A stretch of 64,000 bases of DNA, taken from positions 62,001 through 126,000 of the forward strand of contig NZ_JAAKGV010000018.1 of the NCBI RefSeq assembly GCF_011043735.1, given 5' to 3'. This document shows, piece after piece, positions 41,865-51,024 of the stretch; positions within the stretch are counted from its first letter, which is position 1, and each line of letters begins with the position of its first letter. Under the pieces are notes generated by a model, which saw nothing but the letters and a program-made list of their open reading frames with translations, did no database searches and was not told the origin of the DNA. A program made the position numbers and the translations under genes. Source of the DNA: Methylobacterium sp. DB0501 (GTDB taxonomy: Bacteria > Pseudomonadota > Alphaproteobacteria > Rhizobiales > Beijerinckiaceae).

Positions 41865-41990
41865 GCGACCTCATCCTGAGGTGTCGGTCCATCATCGACG
41901 GACTGACCTCGGAGGAGGGTTCCAGGAATCGCGAGACATCCGAAGCCGTCCTTCGAGGCTCCCTTCGGTCGCACCTCAGGATGAGGTCGC
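41865..41990. repeat. Perfect 19-bp inverted repeat pair with 88-base spacer
   Basis: GCGACCTCATCCTGAGGTG (41865-41883) is the exact inverted complement of the sequence at 41972-41990. The right half includes CCTTCGAGGCTCCC and CACCTCAGGATGAGG, shared with the repeat at 21583-21647. It lies between the dehydrogenase and the dehydratase and is most likely a mobile intergenic element rather than a gene. Confidence 0.85.
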
Positions 41991-42184
41991 CCGTGTGATG
42001 AGCGCGAGGAGGTCTCGTCTTGAGATTGACGCGGATCATCGACCCGAAACGGCATCGGTGACTGTCGATCACATCACCGCCCCATCCCTCGCACCGGTCC
42101 TGTTGCTGACGGGCGTGGGAGTTTCATTGACAACCCCCCACCCGCCCTTAGAACCGGACCAAACGCGGGGAAACGGGGCACGCC

Positions 42185-43909
42185 ATGGGCAAGGATCGGG
42201 GCGACGATCGGGACAAGGGGCTGCGCAAGGGGCTGACGAGCTACGGCGATGCGGGCTTCTCGCTGTTCCTGCGCAAGGCCTTCATCAAGGCGGCGGGCTA
42301 TTCCGACGACGCCCTCGACCGGCCGATCGTCGGCATCACCAACACGGCCTCCGACTACAACCCTTGCCACGGCAACGCCGCGCAGCTGATCGAGGCGGCC
42401 AAGCGCGGGGTGATGCTGGCCGGCGCGATGCCGATGGTGTTTCCGACGATCTCGATCCACGAGAGCTTCGCCCACCCGACCTCGATGTATCTGCGCAACC
42501 TGATGGCGATGGACACCGAGGAGATGATCCGCGCCCAGCCGATGGATGCGGTCATCGTCATCGGCGGCTGCGACAAGACCCTGCCGGCCCAGGTGATGGC
42601 GGCGGCCTCCGTCGACCTGCCGACCGTGGTGATCCCGGTCGGGCCGATGGTCGTCGGCCACCATCGCGGCGAGGTGCTCGGCGCCTGCACCGATTGCCGC
42701 CGCCTCTGGGGCGCCCACCGGGCCGGCGAGATCGACGAGCAGGAGATCGAGACCGTCAACGGGCGCCTTGCCCCCTCCGTCGGCACCTGCATGGTGATGG
42801 GCACGGCCTCGACCATGGCCTGCATGATCGAGGCGATGGGGCTCGCCCTGCCGATGGCCGGCACGATTCCGGCGCCCCACGCCGAGCGGATCCGCCTCGC
42901 GGAGGCGAGCGGTGCTTGCGCCGCCGCGATGGCGAAGGCCGGCGGACCGCGCCCGAGCCAGATCATGACCGGGGCCTCGATCCGCAACGCGCAGGTCGTG
43001 ATGCAGGCGATCGGCGGCTCGACCAACGGGGTGATCCACCTCACCGCCATGGCGAACCGGGCGGGCATCGCGCTCGATCTCGCGAGCCTCGACGCGATCG
43101 GCCGCGAGGTGCCGGTGCTGGTCGACCTGAAGCCCTCGGGCGACCATTACATGGAGCATTTCCACCATGCCGGCGGCGTGCCGAAGCTGCTGCGCGAGCT
43201 CGGTGCCCTGATCGACCTCGACGCCCCGACGATCACCGGCGCGACCCTGCGGGACGTGGTGGCGGCGGCCGAGGACGTGCCGGGCCAGACCGTGATCCGT
43301 TCGCCGGACACACCGATCAAGCCGGTCGGCGCCATGGCGGTGCTCACCGGCAACCTCGCGCCGCGCGGCGCCCTCATCAAGCATTCGGCGGCGACCCCGC
43401 GACTCCTCCAGCACGAGGGGAGGGCCCTGGTGTTCGATTCGATCCCCGACATGGCGGCGCGGATCGACGATCCCGACCTGGACGTCTCGGCCGACGATGT
43501 GCTGGTCCTGCGCAATGCGGGCCCCAAGGGTGCGCCGGGCATGCCGGAGGCCGGCTACCTGCCGATCCCGAAGAAGCTCGCCCGCCAGGGCGTCAAGGAC
43601 ATGGTGCGGATCTCGGACGCCCGGATGAGCGGCACCGCCTTCGGCACGATCGTGCTGCACGTCACGCCGGAATCGGCGGTCGGCGGACCGCTCGCCCTCG
43701 TGCGCACCGGCGACCGCATCCGCCTCGACGTGGCCGGCCGGCGCATCGACCTCCTGGTGGACGAGGCCGAGCTCGCCGCGCGGTCCGCCGCCCTCGAGGC
43801 TCCGGCCCGGCCCGACTGGGCGTCCCGCGGCTATGCCCGCCTGTTCCACGACACCGTGACCCAGGCCGACCAGGGTTGCGACTTCGACTTCATGCGCCGG
43901 GAGGGTTGA
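42185..43909 (+). CDS. IlvD/Edd-family dehydratase
   Basis: This 574-residue iron-sulfur dehydratase converts a 2,3-dihydroxy acid (dihydroxyacid or sugar acid) to its 2-oxo-3-deoxy form. Likely cluster-ligand cysteines lie in GGCDKT, CTDCRR and SVGTCMVMG, with NTASDYNPCHGN near the N-terminus. The HFHHAGGVPKLL and DARMSGTAFGT blocks are typical. The N-terminus and SFAHPTSMYLRN stretch resemble sugar-acid dehydratases more than biosynthetic IlvD, so arabonate or a related sugar acid is a fair guess. It is followed 64 bases later by the DadA-like gene. Confidence 0.88.
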   Translation: MGKDRGDDRDKGLRKGLTSYGDAGFSLFLRKAFIKAAGYSDDALDRPIVGITNTASDYNPCHGNAAQLIEAAKRGVMLAGAMPMVFPTISIHESFAHPTSMYLRNLMAMDTEEMIRAQPMDAVIVIGGCDKTLPAQVMAAASVDLPTVVIPVGPMVVGHHRGEVLGACTDCRRLWGAHRAGEIDEQEIETVNGRLAPSVGTCMVMGTASTMACMIEAMGLALPMAGTIPAPHAERIRLAEASGACAAAMAKAGGPRPSQIMTGASIRNAQVVMQAIGGSTNGVIHLTAMANRAGIALDLASLDAIGREVPVLVDLKPSGDHYMEHFHHAGGVPKLLRELGALIDLDAPTITGATLRDVVAAAEDVPGQTVIRSPDTPIKPVGAMAVLTGNLAPRGALIKHSAATPRLLQHEGRALVFDSIPDMAARIDDPDLDVSADDVLVLRNAGPKGAPGMPEAGYLPIPKKLARQGVKDMVRISDARMSGTAFGTIVLHVTPESAVGGPLALVRTGDRIRLDVAGRRIDLLVDEAELAARSAALEAPARPDWASRGYARLFHDTVTQADQGCDFDFMRREG

Positions 43910-43973
43910 ACCGCCCGGCGCGGCCGGGCGAGAGTTCGGGCCGTCCGAATCCGCGGATCCCGGAGCGAAGCTT

Positions 43974-45206
43974 TTGCGCAGCGCGATCGTCCTGGGCGCC
44001 GGCATGGTCGGCCTCGGCACTGCCCTCCACCTGCAGCAGCGCGGCTGGTCGGTGGTGCTCGTCGACCGGGCCGAGCCGGGGCGGGAGACGAGCTTCGGCA
44101 ATGCCGGGATCATCCAGGGCGAGGCGGTCGAGCCCTACGCCATGCCCCGGGACCGGGCGAGCCTGTGGGCGATCGCGCGGGGCCGCGGCAACGACGTCCA
44201 TTACGAGGCGCGGTTCCTCCACCGCCATCTCGGGGCGCTCGCGCGCTACTGGTGGCACTCGGCCCCGCGCCGCCACGCGGCGGCGTCGCGCGCCTACGCC
44301 ACCCTGATCGGGCAGGCGATCCCCGAACACGCGGCCCTGATCGCGGCGTCGGGCGCCGGCGACCTCGTCCGCCGCGGGGGCTTTCGCGTCCTCTTCCGCG
44401 AGCGGCGCGCCCTGGACGAGGCGGCGGCCGAGGCCGAGCGGCTGCGGGCGGCGTACGGCGTGCGGGCGCGGGTTCTCCCGCCGGCGGAACTCGGAGCCGC
44501 GGAGCCGGCCCTGAGATCGGCAGGGGAGGGGGCGGTCCACTGGGAGGATCCGTGGTCGGTCCGCGATCCCGGGGCGCTCGCGGCGGCCTACGCGGCCCTG
44601 TTCGCCCGGCGCGGCGGCGTCGTCGCCCGGGGCGAGGCCGACAGCCTGGCGCCGGCCGCGCGGGGCTGGCGCGTGCGGACCGCCGACGGCCCGGTCGAGG
44701 CGGCAGCCGCCGTGGTGGCCCTGGGGCCGTGGTCGCCGGACGTGCTGCGCCGGTTCGGCTACCGCATCGCGATGGTGCGCAAGCGCGGCTACCACCGGCA
44801 CTGGCGCAGCGCCCGGACGCTGGAACTGCCGCTCCTCGACGCGCAGCACGGCTATGTCATGGCGCCGATGGCGGCGGGCCTGCGCCTCACCACCGGCGCC
44901 GAGCTGGCGGGACCGGAGGCCGCGACCGCCCCGGTCCAGCTCGCCCGCGCCGAGGCCGCCGCGCGCGACCTCATCGACCTCGACGGCCCGCGCGAGAACG
45001 CACCTTGGTCCGGCACCCGCCCCTGCCTGCCCGGCATGCTGCCGCTGGTCGGCGAGGCGCCGCGCCATCCGGGCCTGTGGTTCCATTTCGGCCACGGCCA
45101 CCAGGGTCTCACCCTCGGCCCGACGACCGGACGCCTCCTCGCCGAGGTGATGTCGGGCGAGACGCCGCTGGTGCCGGCCGCGCCCTTCCGGCCGGGGCGG
45201 CGCTGA
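43974..45206 (+). CDS. DadA-like FAD-dependent amino acid dehydrogenase
   Basis: This 410-residue flavoprotein of the D-amino acid dehydrogenase small-subunit group has the dinucleotide motif AIVLGAGMVGLGTALHLQQRGW at the N-terminus. It is followed by GRETSFGNAGIIQGEAVEPYA and the C-terminal GMLPLVGEAPRHPGLWFHFGHGHQGLTLGP. It would oxidise a D-amino or 2-amino acid to the oxo acid and pass electrons to quinone. I used the TTG at 43974, which has GGAGCGAAG just upstream; the usual family N-terminus begins at this point. A third DAO-fold flavoenzyme in this window after those at 8451 and 16872, it fits a general amine-oxidation theme. Confidence 0.85.
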   Translation: MRSAIVLGAGMVGLGTALHLQQRGWSVVLVDRAEPGRETSFGNAGIIQGEAVEPYAMPRDRASLWAIARGRGNDVHYEARFLHRHLGALARYWWHSAPRRHAAASRAYATLIGQAIPEHAALIAASGAGDLVRRGGFRVLFRERRALDEAAAEAERLRAAYGVRARVLPPAELGAAEPALRSAGEGAVHWEDPWSVRDPGALAAAYAALFARRGGVVARGEADSLAPAARGWRVRTADGPVEAAAAVVALGPWSPDVLRRFGYRIAMVRKRGYHRHWRSARTLELPLLDAQHGYVMAPMAAGLRLTTGAELAGPEAATAPVQLARAEAAARDLIDLDGPRENAPWSGTRPCLPGMLPLVGEAPRHPGLWFHFGHGHQGLTLGPTTGRLLAEVMSGETPLVPAAPFRPGRR

Positions 45207-45405
45207 CGGAATGGATGAGGCTGCCGCCCATGGTTTGGCTTTCTGCAAAAAACCATATCAAGGTGCGCCCTGCCCGGGCTGTATGAAGGGTTTTCGGACG
45301 GCCGTTCGCCGCGGCGGTACATGCCATGCCGTGGCCGGAGTATTCGTAGTCCGCGCGTGCGTCACGACGGCGTCACGGTGATCCACCTTGCGGCTTCATA
45401 CGCGC

Positions 45406-45453
45406 CCCTTTCCCGGATCTCCGTCCACGTCGTTTCAATCGTCCGGGAAAGGG
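45406..45453. repeat. Dispersed palindromic repeat, copy 2
   Basis: A 12-bp perfect stem (CCCTTTCCCGGA with its complement) encloses a 24-base loop that matches the loop at 16751-16802 in 20 of 24 positions. A shared trailer GGCTGAGCCG follows both. The 434-base gap from 45207 to 45640 holds this repeat and no recognisable gene. Confidence 0.8.
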
Positions 45454-45640
45454 AAGAGGCTCATGAACAGACGTTTGCCCGTCGAACACGGCTGAGCCGC
45501 GCTGTCGCGTCCCGTTGCCGACCGGACACGGACCGGAGACGCCCGGAGCCCCGCCTCCGGCCCGCCCAATGGGCTAGCACGCCGCCGCTCACCAGGGTGC
45601 GGCCGACCAGGGCGGTGGGTGTAGGCACGGCCTAAGCGTA

Positions 45641-46322
45641 TTATGCACCTGTCATGAGTTTTTCGGTCTGTTTGAGGATGAGACAGACGAAGGCGACCAG
45701 GTGCAGGTCTGCCAATGTGCTGGCGTAACGCTCGTCGTCCTTGACCAGACGTCGGCACCGCGTGGCCCAGGCGAACGAGCGCTCGACGACCCATCGGCGC
45801 GGCAGGAAGACAAAACCCGCGCATGGCTTCGGGCGCCTTGACCACCTCCAAGGCGATACCGTGGGCGCTCGCGGCCGCCCCAGGCTTGGGCCCGGTGTAG
45901 CCCTGATCGACAAAGGCCAGCTCGAGACTGTCTTGCGTCTCCGCCTGAACCTCGGCGCACAGCCGGCCAACCTCGGCCCGGTCGTCGACATCGGCGGGTG
46001 TCACATGCAGCGCCACGACATGGCCCGGCGTGTCCACCGCCAGATGCACCTTCGCCCCGCGCTTGCGCTCGGGCCCGTCGTAGCCCGCTCGCCGCTCTCG
46101 GGCGAGGAGCGCAGCGTCCGGCTGTCGAGGATCACCCCCGAGGGCTCCGGCTCCCACTCGGCTGCCATCCGCAGCACCGCCCGCAGATCACCAGCCACGT
46201 CCGCGAAGCCGTCGGCGGCAGCCAATGCTGCGTCTGCTGGTAGACCGCCGCCAGCACCGAGCTCGGCCACCAGTTCCTCAGCGGACTATCCGAGGGCGTA
46301 ATGAGCGCACACAGTGTCATGG
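45641..46322 (-). pseudogene. Decayed IS5-type transposase
   Basis: Fragments of one IS5-family transposase lie in at least three frames. The N-terminal part includes AGDLRAVLRMAAEW and ILDSRTLRSSPESGERA, the middle has GAKVHLAVDTPGH and AFVDQGYTGPKP, and the C-terminus has PRRWVVERSFAWATRCRRLVKDDERY and ends EKLMTGA before a TAA at 45641. The Asp (ILDSRT, VDQGYTG) and Glu (VVERSF) residues of a DDE catalytic core are readable across the frames. At least two frameshifts make it inactive. I see no matching terminal repeats, so the element ends are uncertain. It sits just before the mxa cluster's AT-rich promoter region. Confidence 0.8.
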
Positions 46323-46990
46323 CGGTCGAACCGAGCGGGCTAAGGACGAGCTGCGAGATTCATTCGAAGAATTTCACGGGGTGCGTGCCAAAAAATTTTG
46401 CTTATGCGTCCTGCATAAGTGAGGTTATTTTTGAGTTTCCCTCTCGCTGCTTAATGTCATTTTCAAAATAATTGAGATAATTATGATGATGGAGCATGTA
46501 TAATATTATTGTGTACTTTGACATCCGCAAGTTCTGCCAAGTATACGCATATTCGCAGCCAAGTTCGTAGCAAGCAAGAACTGGCATACTGAAAATTTAT
46601 TTAATTTATCAAGGTTACACGATTTTCCGCGTAAGTCAATAGCCATCAAGTCTGCGCAACCACGTTTTTCTGGAAAGTGCGCACAAAGGCAGTCATAGAG
46701 CACCCATTGCTGCAGCGCAAAAAAACACCGCTATATTGATATTTATATTTTTTAATCAAACACTTGATAATATAATAAGTTTTTTATTTATATTTCATAA
46801 GACATTTGATTTCGCTGTTGCATCAAGAATAACATCCACTTTGATTGCCGCATCATCCCAAGACAAGCGATCGACGAATGGAAGACATCAGGATCTGCAT
46901 CTGCTAAATTCACTGCGATGAGTAAGGGTAATAAATTCCTCATAAGAAAGCGAAGTGAGATTTATCTAAGTTAAAACTAAGATACATTGA
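46323..46990. other. AT-rich island upstream of mxaF
   Basis: About 600 bases (46400-46990) are strongly AT-rich in an otherwise roughly 70 percent GC region. They hold no ORF with a believable product; small open frames are short and unlike coding sequence here. A perfect hairpin CTTATGC-GTCCT-GCATAAG lies at 46401-46419. The island holds the mxaF promoter and may be regulatory DNA or a former insertion. The divergent mxaW gene described in other methylotrophs was not recognised. Confidence 0.7.
46882..46910 (+). promoter_or_regulatory. Probable methanol-inducible mxaF promoter
   Basis: AAGACA (46882-46887) and TAAATT (46905-46910) are separated by 17 bases. From memory, the M. extorquens mxaF promoter uses an AAGACA-like -35 with a TA-rich -10 and gives a leader of about 170 bases. 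Here the predicted start near 46917 gives about 174 bases. AAGACA also occurs at 46799-46804 and 46860-46865, so several protein sites or start points are possible. Confidence 0.6.
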
Positions 46991-47090
46991 CCAGGATCTC
47001 GCTAGCTTACCATTCCTCATCGCGCGAACACGTTCGGCCTCGCGGCCGGGGCGCCGCAGAGACGTGAAACGCTGACCGGAGACGCAGAGC

Positions 47091-48980
47091 ATGGGCATCT
47101 ATCGCATGGGCAAGTTTGTGAATTCTGTTTCGGTGGCCGCGCTGCTGGCGCTGGCACCGCTCGCGGTGCCGCACGCCGCGCTCGCCAACGACAAGCTCGA
47201 CGAGCTGTCGAAGAGCGACGAGAACTGGGTGATGCCGGGGAAGAACTACGCCTCGGACAATTACAGCAAGCTGACGCAGATCAACGACAAGAACGTCAAG
47301 AACCTGAAGGTGTCCTGGCAATTCTCGACCGGTCTGCTCAACGGCCACGAGGGGGCACCGCTCGTCGTCGACGGCAAGATGTACATCCACACCTCGCTCC
47401 CCAACAACACCTTCGCGCTCGGCCTCGACGATCCGGGCAAGATCCTGTGGCAGGACAAGCCGAAGCAGAACCCGGCCGCCCGCTCGGTGGCCTGCTGCGA
47501 CCTGGTCAATCGCGGCCTCGCCTATTGGCCGGGCGACGGCAAGACCCCGCCGCTGATCATCAAGACTCTGCTCGACGGCCACGTCGCTGCGCTCAACGCC
47601 AAGACCGGCGAGACGGTGTGGAAGGTCGAGAATTCCGACATCAAGATGGGATCGACGCTCACGATCGCGCCCTACGTCGTCAAGGACAAGGTCATCATCG
47701 GCTCGTCGGGCGCCGAACTCGGCGTGCGCGGCTACCTGACCGGCTACGACGTCAAGACCGGCGAGCAGAAATGGCGCGCCTATGCCACGGGGCCGGATTC
47801 CGACCTGCTGCTGGCCAAGGACTTCAACATCAAGAACCCGCAATACGGCCAGTTCGGCCTCGGGACGCAGACCTGGGAAGGCGATTCCTGGAAGATCGGC
47901 GGCGGCACCAACTGGGGCTGGTACGCCTATGACCCCGGCACCAACATGATCTACTTCGGCACCGGCAACCCGGCGCCGTGGAACGAGACCATGCGTCCCG
48001 GCGACAACAAGTGGACGATGACCATCTTCGGCCGCGATGCCGATACGGGCGAGGCGCATTTCGGCTACCAGAAGACCCCGCATGACGAGTGGGACTTCGC
48101 CGGCGTCAACGTGATGATGCTGTCCGACCAGAAGGACAGCGAGGGGAAGATGAGGAAGCTCCTCACCCATCCCGACCGGAACGGCATCGTCTACACCCTC
48201 GACCGCACCGACGGCTCGCTCGTCACGGCGAGCAAGATCGACGACACCGTCAACGTCTTCAAGACCGTCGACCTGAAGTCCGGCCTGCCGGTGCGAGATC
48301 CGGAATACGGCACCCGGATGGACCATCTCTCCAAGGACATCTGTCCCTCGGCGATGGGCTACCACAACCAGGGCCACGATTCCTATGATCCGGAGCGCAA
48401 GCTCTTCTACATGGGCATCAACCACATCTGCATGGATTGGGAGCCCTTCATGCTGCCCTACCGGGCCGGCCAATTCTTCGTCGGCGCGACGCTGAACATG
48501 TATCCGGGTCCGAAAGGCGACCGCCAGAATGCCGAGGGCCTGGGCCAGATCAAGGCCTACGACGCCATCACCGGCAAGTTCAAATGGGAGAAGATGGAGC
48601 GCTTCGCAGTCTGGGGCGGCACCACGGCGACCGCCGGCAACCTGGTCTTCTACGGAACGCTCGACGGCTACATCAAGGCCCGCAACTCCGACACCGGTGA
48701 GCTGCTCTGGAAGGCGAAGCTGCCGTCGGGCGCGATCGGCTACCCGATCACCTACAGCCACAAGGGCACGCAATACGTGGCGATCTACTACGGTGTCGGC
48801 GGCTGGCCGGGCGTCGGCCTCGTCTTCGACCTCCAGGATCCGACCGCCGGCCTCGGCGCCGTCGGCGCCTTCAAGAAGCTCGCCAACTACACCCAGATGG
48901 GTGGTGGCGTGACGGTGTTCTCCCTCGACGGCAAGGGTCCCTACGACGACCCGAATGTCGGCGAGTACTCGGCGAACTGA
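47091..48980 (+). CDS. mxaF: Methanol dehydrogenase large subunit, calcium type
   Basis: This PQQ-dependent catalytic subunit oxidises methanol to formaldehyde in the periplasm. It has 629 residues with a signal peptide of about 32 residues (ending ALAND). Beta-propeller W-motif repeats run throughout. The adjacent disulphide Cys135-Cys136 (SVACCDLVN) lies above PQQ. Catalytic Asp335 sits in DEWDFAG, with Ala337 two residues later where lanthanide XoxF enzymes have Asp, so this is MxaF and not XoxF. PQQ/metal contacts occur in the GGGTNWGWYAYDP and GTGNPAPWNETMRPGDN blocks. The start is ATG 47091 or the ATG five codons later; the second gives a cleaner signal start. It begins the mxa cluster. 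Confidence 0.98.
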   Translation: MGIYRMGKFVNSVSVAALLALAPLAVPHAALANDKLDELSKSDENWVMPGKNYASDNYSKLTQINDKNVKNLKVSWQFSTGLLNGHEGAPLVVDGKMYIHTSLPNNTFALGLDDPGKILWQDKPKQNPAARSVACCDLVNRGLAYWPGDGKTPPLIIKTLLDGHVAALNAKTGETVWKVENSDIKMGSTLTIAPYVVKDKVIIGSSGAELGVRGYLTGYDVKTGEQKWRAYATGPDSDLLLAKDFNIKNPQYGQFGLGTQTWEGDSWKIGGGTNWGWYAYDPGTNMIYFGTGNPAPWNETMRPGDNKWTMTIFGRDADTGEAHFGYQKTPHDEWDFAGVNVMMLSDQKDSEGKMRKLLTHPDRNGIVYTLDRTDGSLVTASKIDDTVNVFKTVDLKSGLPVRDPEYGTRMDHLSKDICPSAMGYHNQGHDSYDPERKLFYMGINHICMDWEPFMLPYRAGQFFVGATLNMYPGPKGDRQNAEGLGQIKAYDAITGKFKWEKMERFAVWGGTTATAGNLVFYGTLDGYIKARNSDTGELLWKAKLPSGAIGYPITYSHKGTQYVAIYYGVGGWPGVGLVFDLQDPTAGLGAVGAFKKLANYTQMGGGVTVFSLDGKGPYDDPNVGEYSAN

Positions 48981-48992
48981 TCCGTCGACTTC

Positions 48993-49020
48993 CGCCCCTC
49001 CCCGTTCGCGGGGAGGGGCG
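48993..49020 (+). other. Hairpin in the mxaF-mxaJ gap
   Basis: An 11-bp perfect GC stem (CGCCCCTCCCC paired with GGGGAGGGGCG, loop GTTCGC) lies 13 bases past the mxaF stop. It has no T-run. It could stabilise the mxaF message or reduce read-through into mxaJ. Confidence 0.75.
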
Positions 49021-49034
49021 GCCCGCTGCCTCCC

Positions 49035-49949
49035 ATGACAACGGATCCGATCATGTTGAGATCGCTCGGACATCTGCGCCGGTCCCTTCTGGCCGCGACG
49101 CTCGCCGCCGCCGGCTTCGCGACACCGGCCCTCGCCCAGACGATCACCCGGACTGCGCCCGCCGAGACCACGCCCGCTCCGCCGCCCGACGACGGCGTCC
49201 TGCGGGTCTGCGCCTCCGCCTCGCAGCCGCCGCTCTCGCTCAAGGACGGCACCGGCCTCGAGAACCGCATCGCCACTGCTGTCGCCGAGACGATGGGGCG
49301 CAAGGTGCAGTTCGTGTGGTCGGACAAGCCCGCGATCTACCTGGTGCGCGACTTCCTCGACAAGAAACTGTGCGACGTCGTCGTCGGGCTCGATACCGGT
49401 GATCCGCGGGTGCTGACGACGAAGCCGTATTACCGCAGCGGCTACGTCTTCGTGACCCGGGCGCAGGACGGGCCCGACGTGTCGTCCTGGTCCGACCCGC
49501 GCCTCAAGACGGTGAACCACGTCGCGGTGCCGTTCGGCTCGCCGAGCGAGGCGATGCTGAAGAACATCGGCCGCTACGAGGAGGACATGGCCTACCTCTA
49601 TTCGCTGGTGAACTTCCGCTCGCCGCGCAACCAGTACACCCAGATCGACCCGGCCCGCCTCGTCGGCGAGGTCGCAAGCGGCAAGGCCGAGGTCGCCGCG
49701 CCCTTCGCCCCGGACGTCGCCCGCTTCGTCAAGGCCTCGCCGGTGCCGCTGCGCATGACCCTGGTGAAGGACGACGCGACCCGCAGCGACGGCCAGAAGG
49801 TCGCCATGCGCTTCGACCAGTCGATGGGCGTGCGCAAGGGCGACGAGGCTTTGCTGACCGCCCTCGACAAGGCCATCGTCAAGGCCCGCCCGGAGATCGA
49901 TAAGATCCTGAAGGACGAGGGCGTGCCGACGGTGCCGACCGGCTCCTGA
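49035..49949 (+). CDS. mxaJ: Methanol dehydrogenase-associated periplasmic protein MxaJ
   Basis: This 304-residue periplasmic protein is related to solute-binding proteins and required for active methanol dehydrogenase. It has a signal peptide of about 35 residues (ending ALAQT) and then the lobe-one strand LRVCASASQPPLSLKDGTGLENR. Further family blocks are KVQFVWSDKPAIYLVRDFLD and CDVVVGLDTGDPRVLTTKPYYRSGYVF. Its place between mxaF and mxaG is canonical. A start six codons later (MLRSLG) would also give a signal peptide. Confidence 0.95.
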   Translation: MTTDPIMLRSLGHLRRSLLAATLAAAGFATPALAQTITRTAPAETTPAPPPDDGVLRVCASASQPPLSLKDGTGLENRIATAVAETMGRKVQFVWSDKPAIYLVRDFLDKKLCDVVVGLDTGDPRVLTTKPYYRSGYVFVTRAQDGPDVSSWSDPRLKTVNHVAVPFGSPSEAMLKNIGRYEEDMAYLYSLVNFRSPRNQYTQIDPARLVGEVASGKAEVAAPFAPDVARFVKASPVPLRMTLVKDDATRSDGQKVAMRFDQSMGVRKGDEALLTALDKAIVKARPEIDKILKDEGVPTVPTGS

Positions 49950-50015
49950 TCCTTTTCCCGGACCCCCTTCCTGGCGGACCGCCGGACGCGGTCCCGCGAC
50001 CTAAAGCGAGCGTTC

Positions 50016-50612
50016 ATGATCCAGCGTAGGACCGCCCTCGGCGCCAGCCTCGGGCTCGTCATCCTCATTGCCGGCCTCGGCGCCCTGCCGCGTGCCACCA
50101 CAGCGCAGAACAGCGCCGTCGACCTGCGCAACGTCGTCACCGGCGAGAAGCTCGACTTCTCCGACGTGCTGCCGGAGGGGAAGGACACGCCCGGGGTGAA
50201 GCAGTTCCTGGCCACCGGCCACAATCCCTACATCACCGATGCGAGCTGCCTGAAGAAGGGCGAGCAGACCTTCCTCGCCGCCTGCTCCGGCTGCCACGGC
50301 CATATCGGCGAGGGCAAGATCGGCCCCGGCCTCAACGACAATTACTGGACCTACCCGCAGAACACGACCGATGTCGGTTTGTTCTCGACGATCTTCGGCG
50401 GCGCCAACGGCCAGATGGGGCCGCATAACGAGAGCCTGACCCTCGACGACATGCTCCAGGTCTCGGCCTGGATCCGCCACCTCTATACGGGGCCGGTCCA
50501 GGACGCCGAGTGGCTGAACGACGAGCAGAAGAAGACCTACAAGCCCTACAAGCTCGGCGAGACCTTCCCCGACAATCCGCCTGGGATGTGCGCCAAGAGC
50601 GGCAAGTCCTGA
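50016..50612 (+). CDS. mxaG: Cytochrome cL, methanol dehydrogenase electron acceptor
   Basis: This 198-residue periplasmic cytochrome c takes electrons from PQQH2 in methanol dehydrogenase and passes them to cytochrome cH. It has a signal peptide of about 30 residues (ending TTAQN) and one haem-binding motif C90-S-G-C93-H94. A distal Met ligand is probably in the NGQMGPHN stretch. The order mxaF, J, G and I matches the known cluster. Hairpins flank it at 49976-49994 (GGACCG/CGGTCC) and 50622-50648. Confidence 0.96.
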   Translation: MIQRRTALGASLGLVILIAGLGALPRATTAQNSAVDLRNVVTGEKLDFSDVLPEGKDTPGVKQFLATGHNPYITDASCLKKGEQTFLAACSGCHGHIGEGKIGPGLNDNYWTYPQNTTDVGLFSTIFGGANGQMGPHNESLTLDDMLQVSAWIRHLYTGPVQDAEWLNDEQKKTYKPYKLGETFPDNPPGMCAKSGKS

Positions 50613-50621
50613 CGGTCCCCG

Positions 50622-50648
50622 ATCCCGGGCCGCCGCACGGCCCGGGAT
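50622..50648 (+). other. Hairpin in the mxaG-mxaI gap
   Basis: A perfect 11-bp stem, ATCCCGGGCCG with its complement around a 5-base loop, lies ten bases past the mxaG stop. It has no T-run. It is one of four hairpins between structural mxa genes. Confidence 0.75.
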
Positions 50649-50723
50649 GCCATGGCCGGAGCCGCTCGTCCGGTCCGGCCGCGATCCGCCCGCTACGAAC
50701 GATAATCCGACAGGAGGAACACA

Positions 50724-51014
50724 ATGCGTCTGACCCTCGCCGCCGCGACCCTCGCGCTGCTCGCCGGCGCCGCCGCGCCCGCGCTCGCCTATGACGGCAC
50801 CAAGTGCAAGGCGCCGGGCAATTGCTGGGAGCCCAAGCCCGGCTTCCCCGAGAAGATCGCCGGGACCAAGTACGATCCCAAGCACGATCCCAAGGAGCTG
50901 AACAAGCAGGCCGCCTCCATCCACGCGATGGAGGAGCGCAACAAGAAGCGCGTCGAGAACTTCAAGAAGACCGGCAAGTGGGAATACGACGTCAACAAGA
51001 TCGCGGCGCAATAA
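50724..51014 (+). CDS. mxaI: Methanol dehydrogenase small subunit
   Basis: This small, lysine-rich beta subunit of 96 residues wraps around MxaF in the periplasmic alpha2beta2 enzyme. A signal peptide of about 22 residues ends ALAYD, and mature residues begin YDGTKCKAPGNCWEPKPGFPEK. The Cys pair and the charged C-terminal helix (EERNKKRVENFKKTGKWEYDV) are diagnostic. AGGAGGA lies just upstream of the ATG. It is the last of the four genes coding the enzyme and its acceptor, after which a strong hairpin precedes the accessory genes. Confidence 0.97.
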   Translation: MRLTLAAATLALLAGAAAPALAYDGTKCKAPGNCWEPKPGFPEKIAGTKYDPKHDPKELNKQAASIHAMEERNKKRVENFKKTGKWEYDVNKIAAQ

Positions 51015-51024
51015 GGCTTTCCCC

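Noticed and set aside
46402..46921. Small open frames in the AT-rich island
   Set aside because: They lack good ribosome-binding sites and have compositions unlike local genes; I could not match mxaW, which might be expected there.
47091..48980. Lanthanide-dependent XoxF
   Set aside because: Residue 337 is Ala, not the Asp of XoxF, and mxaI and the calcium-insertion genes are present.
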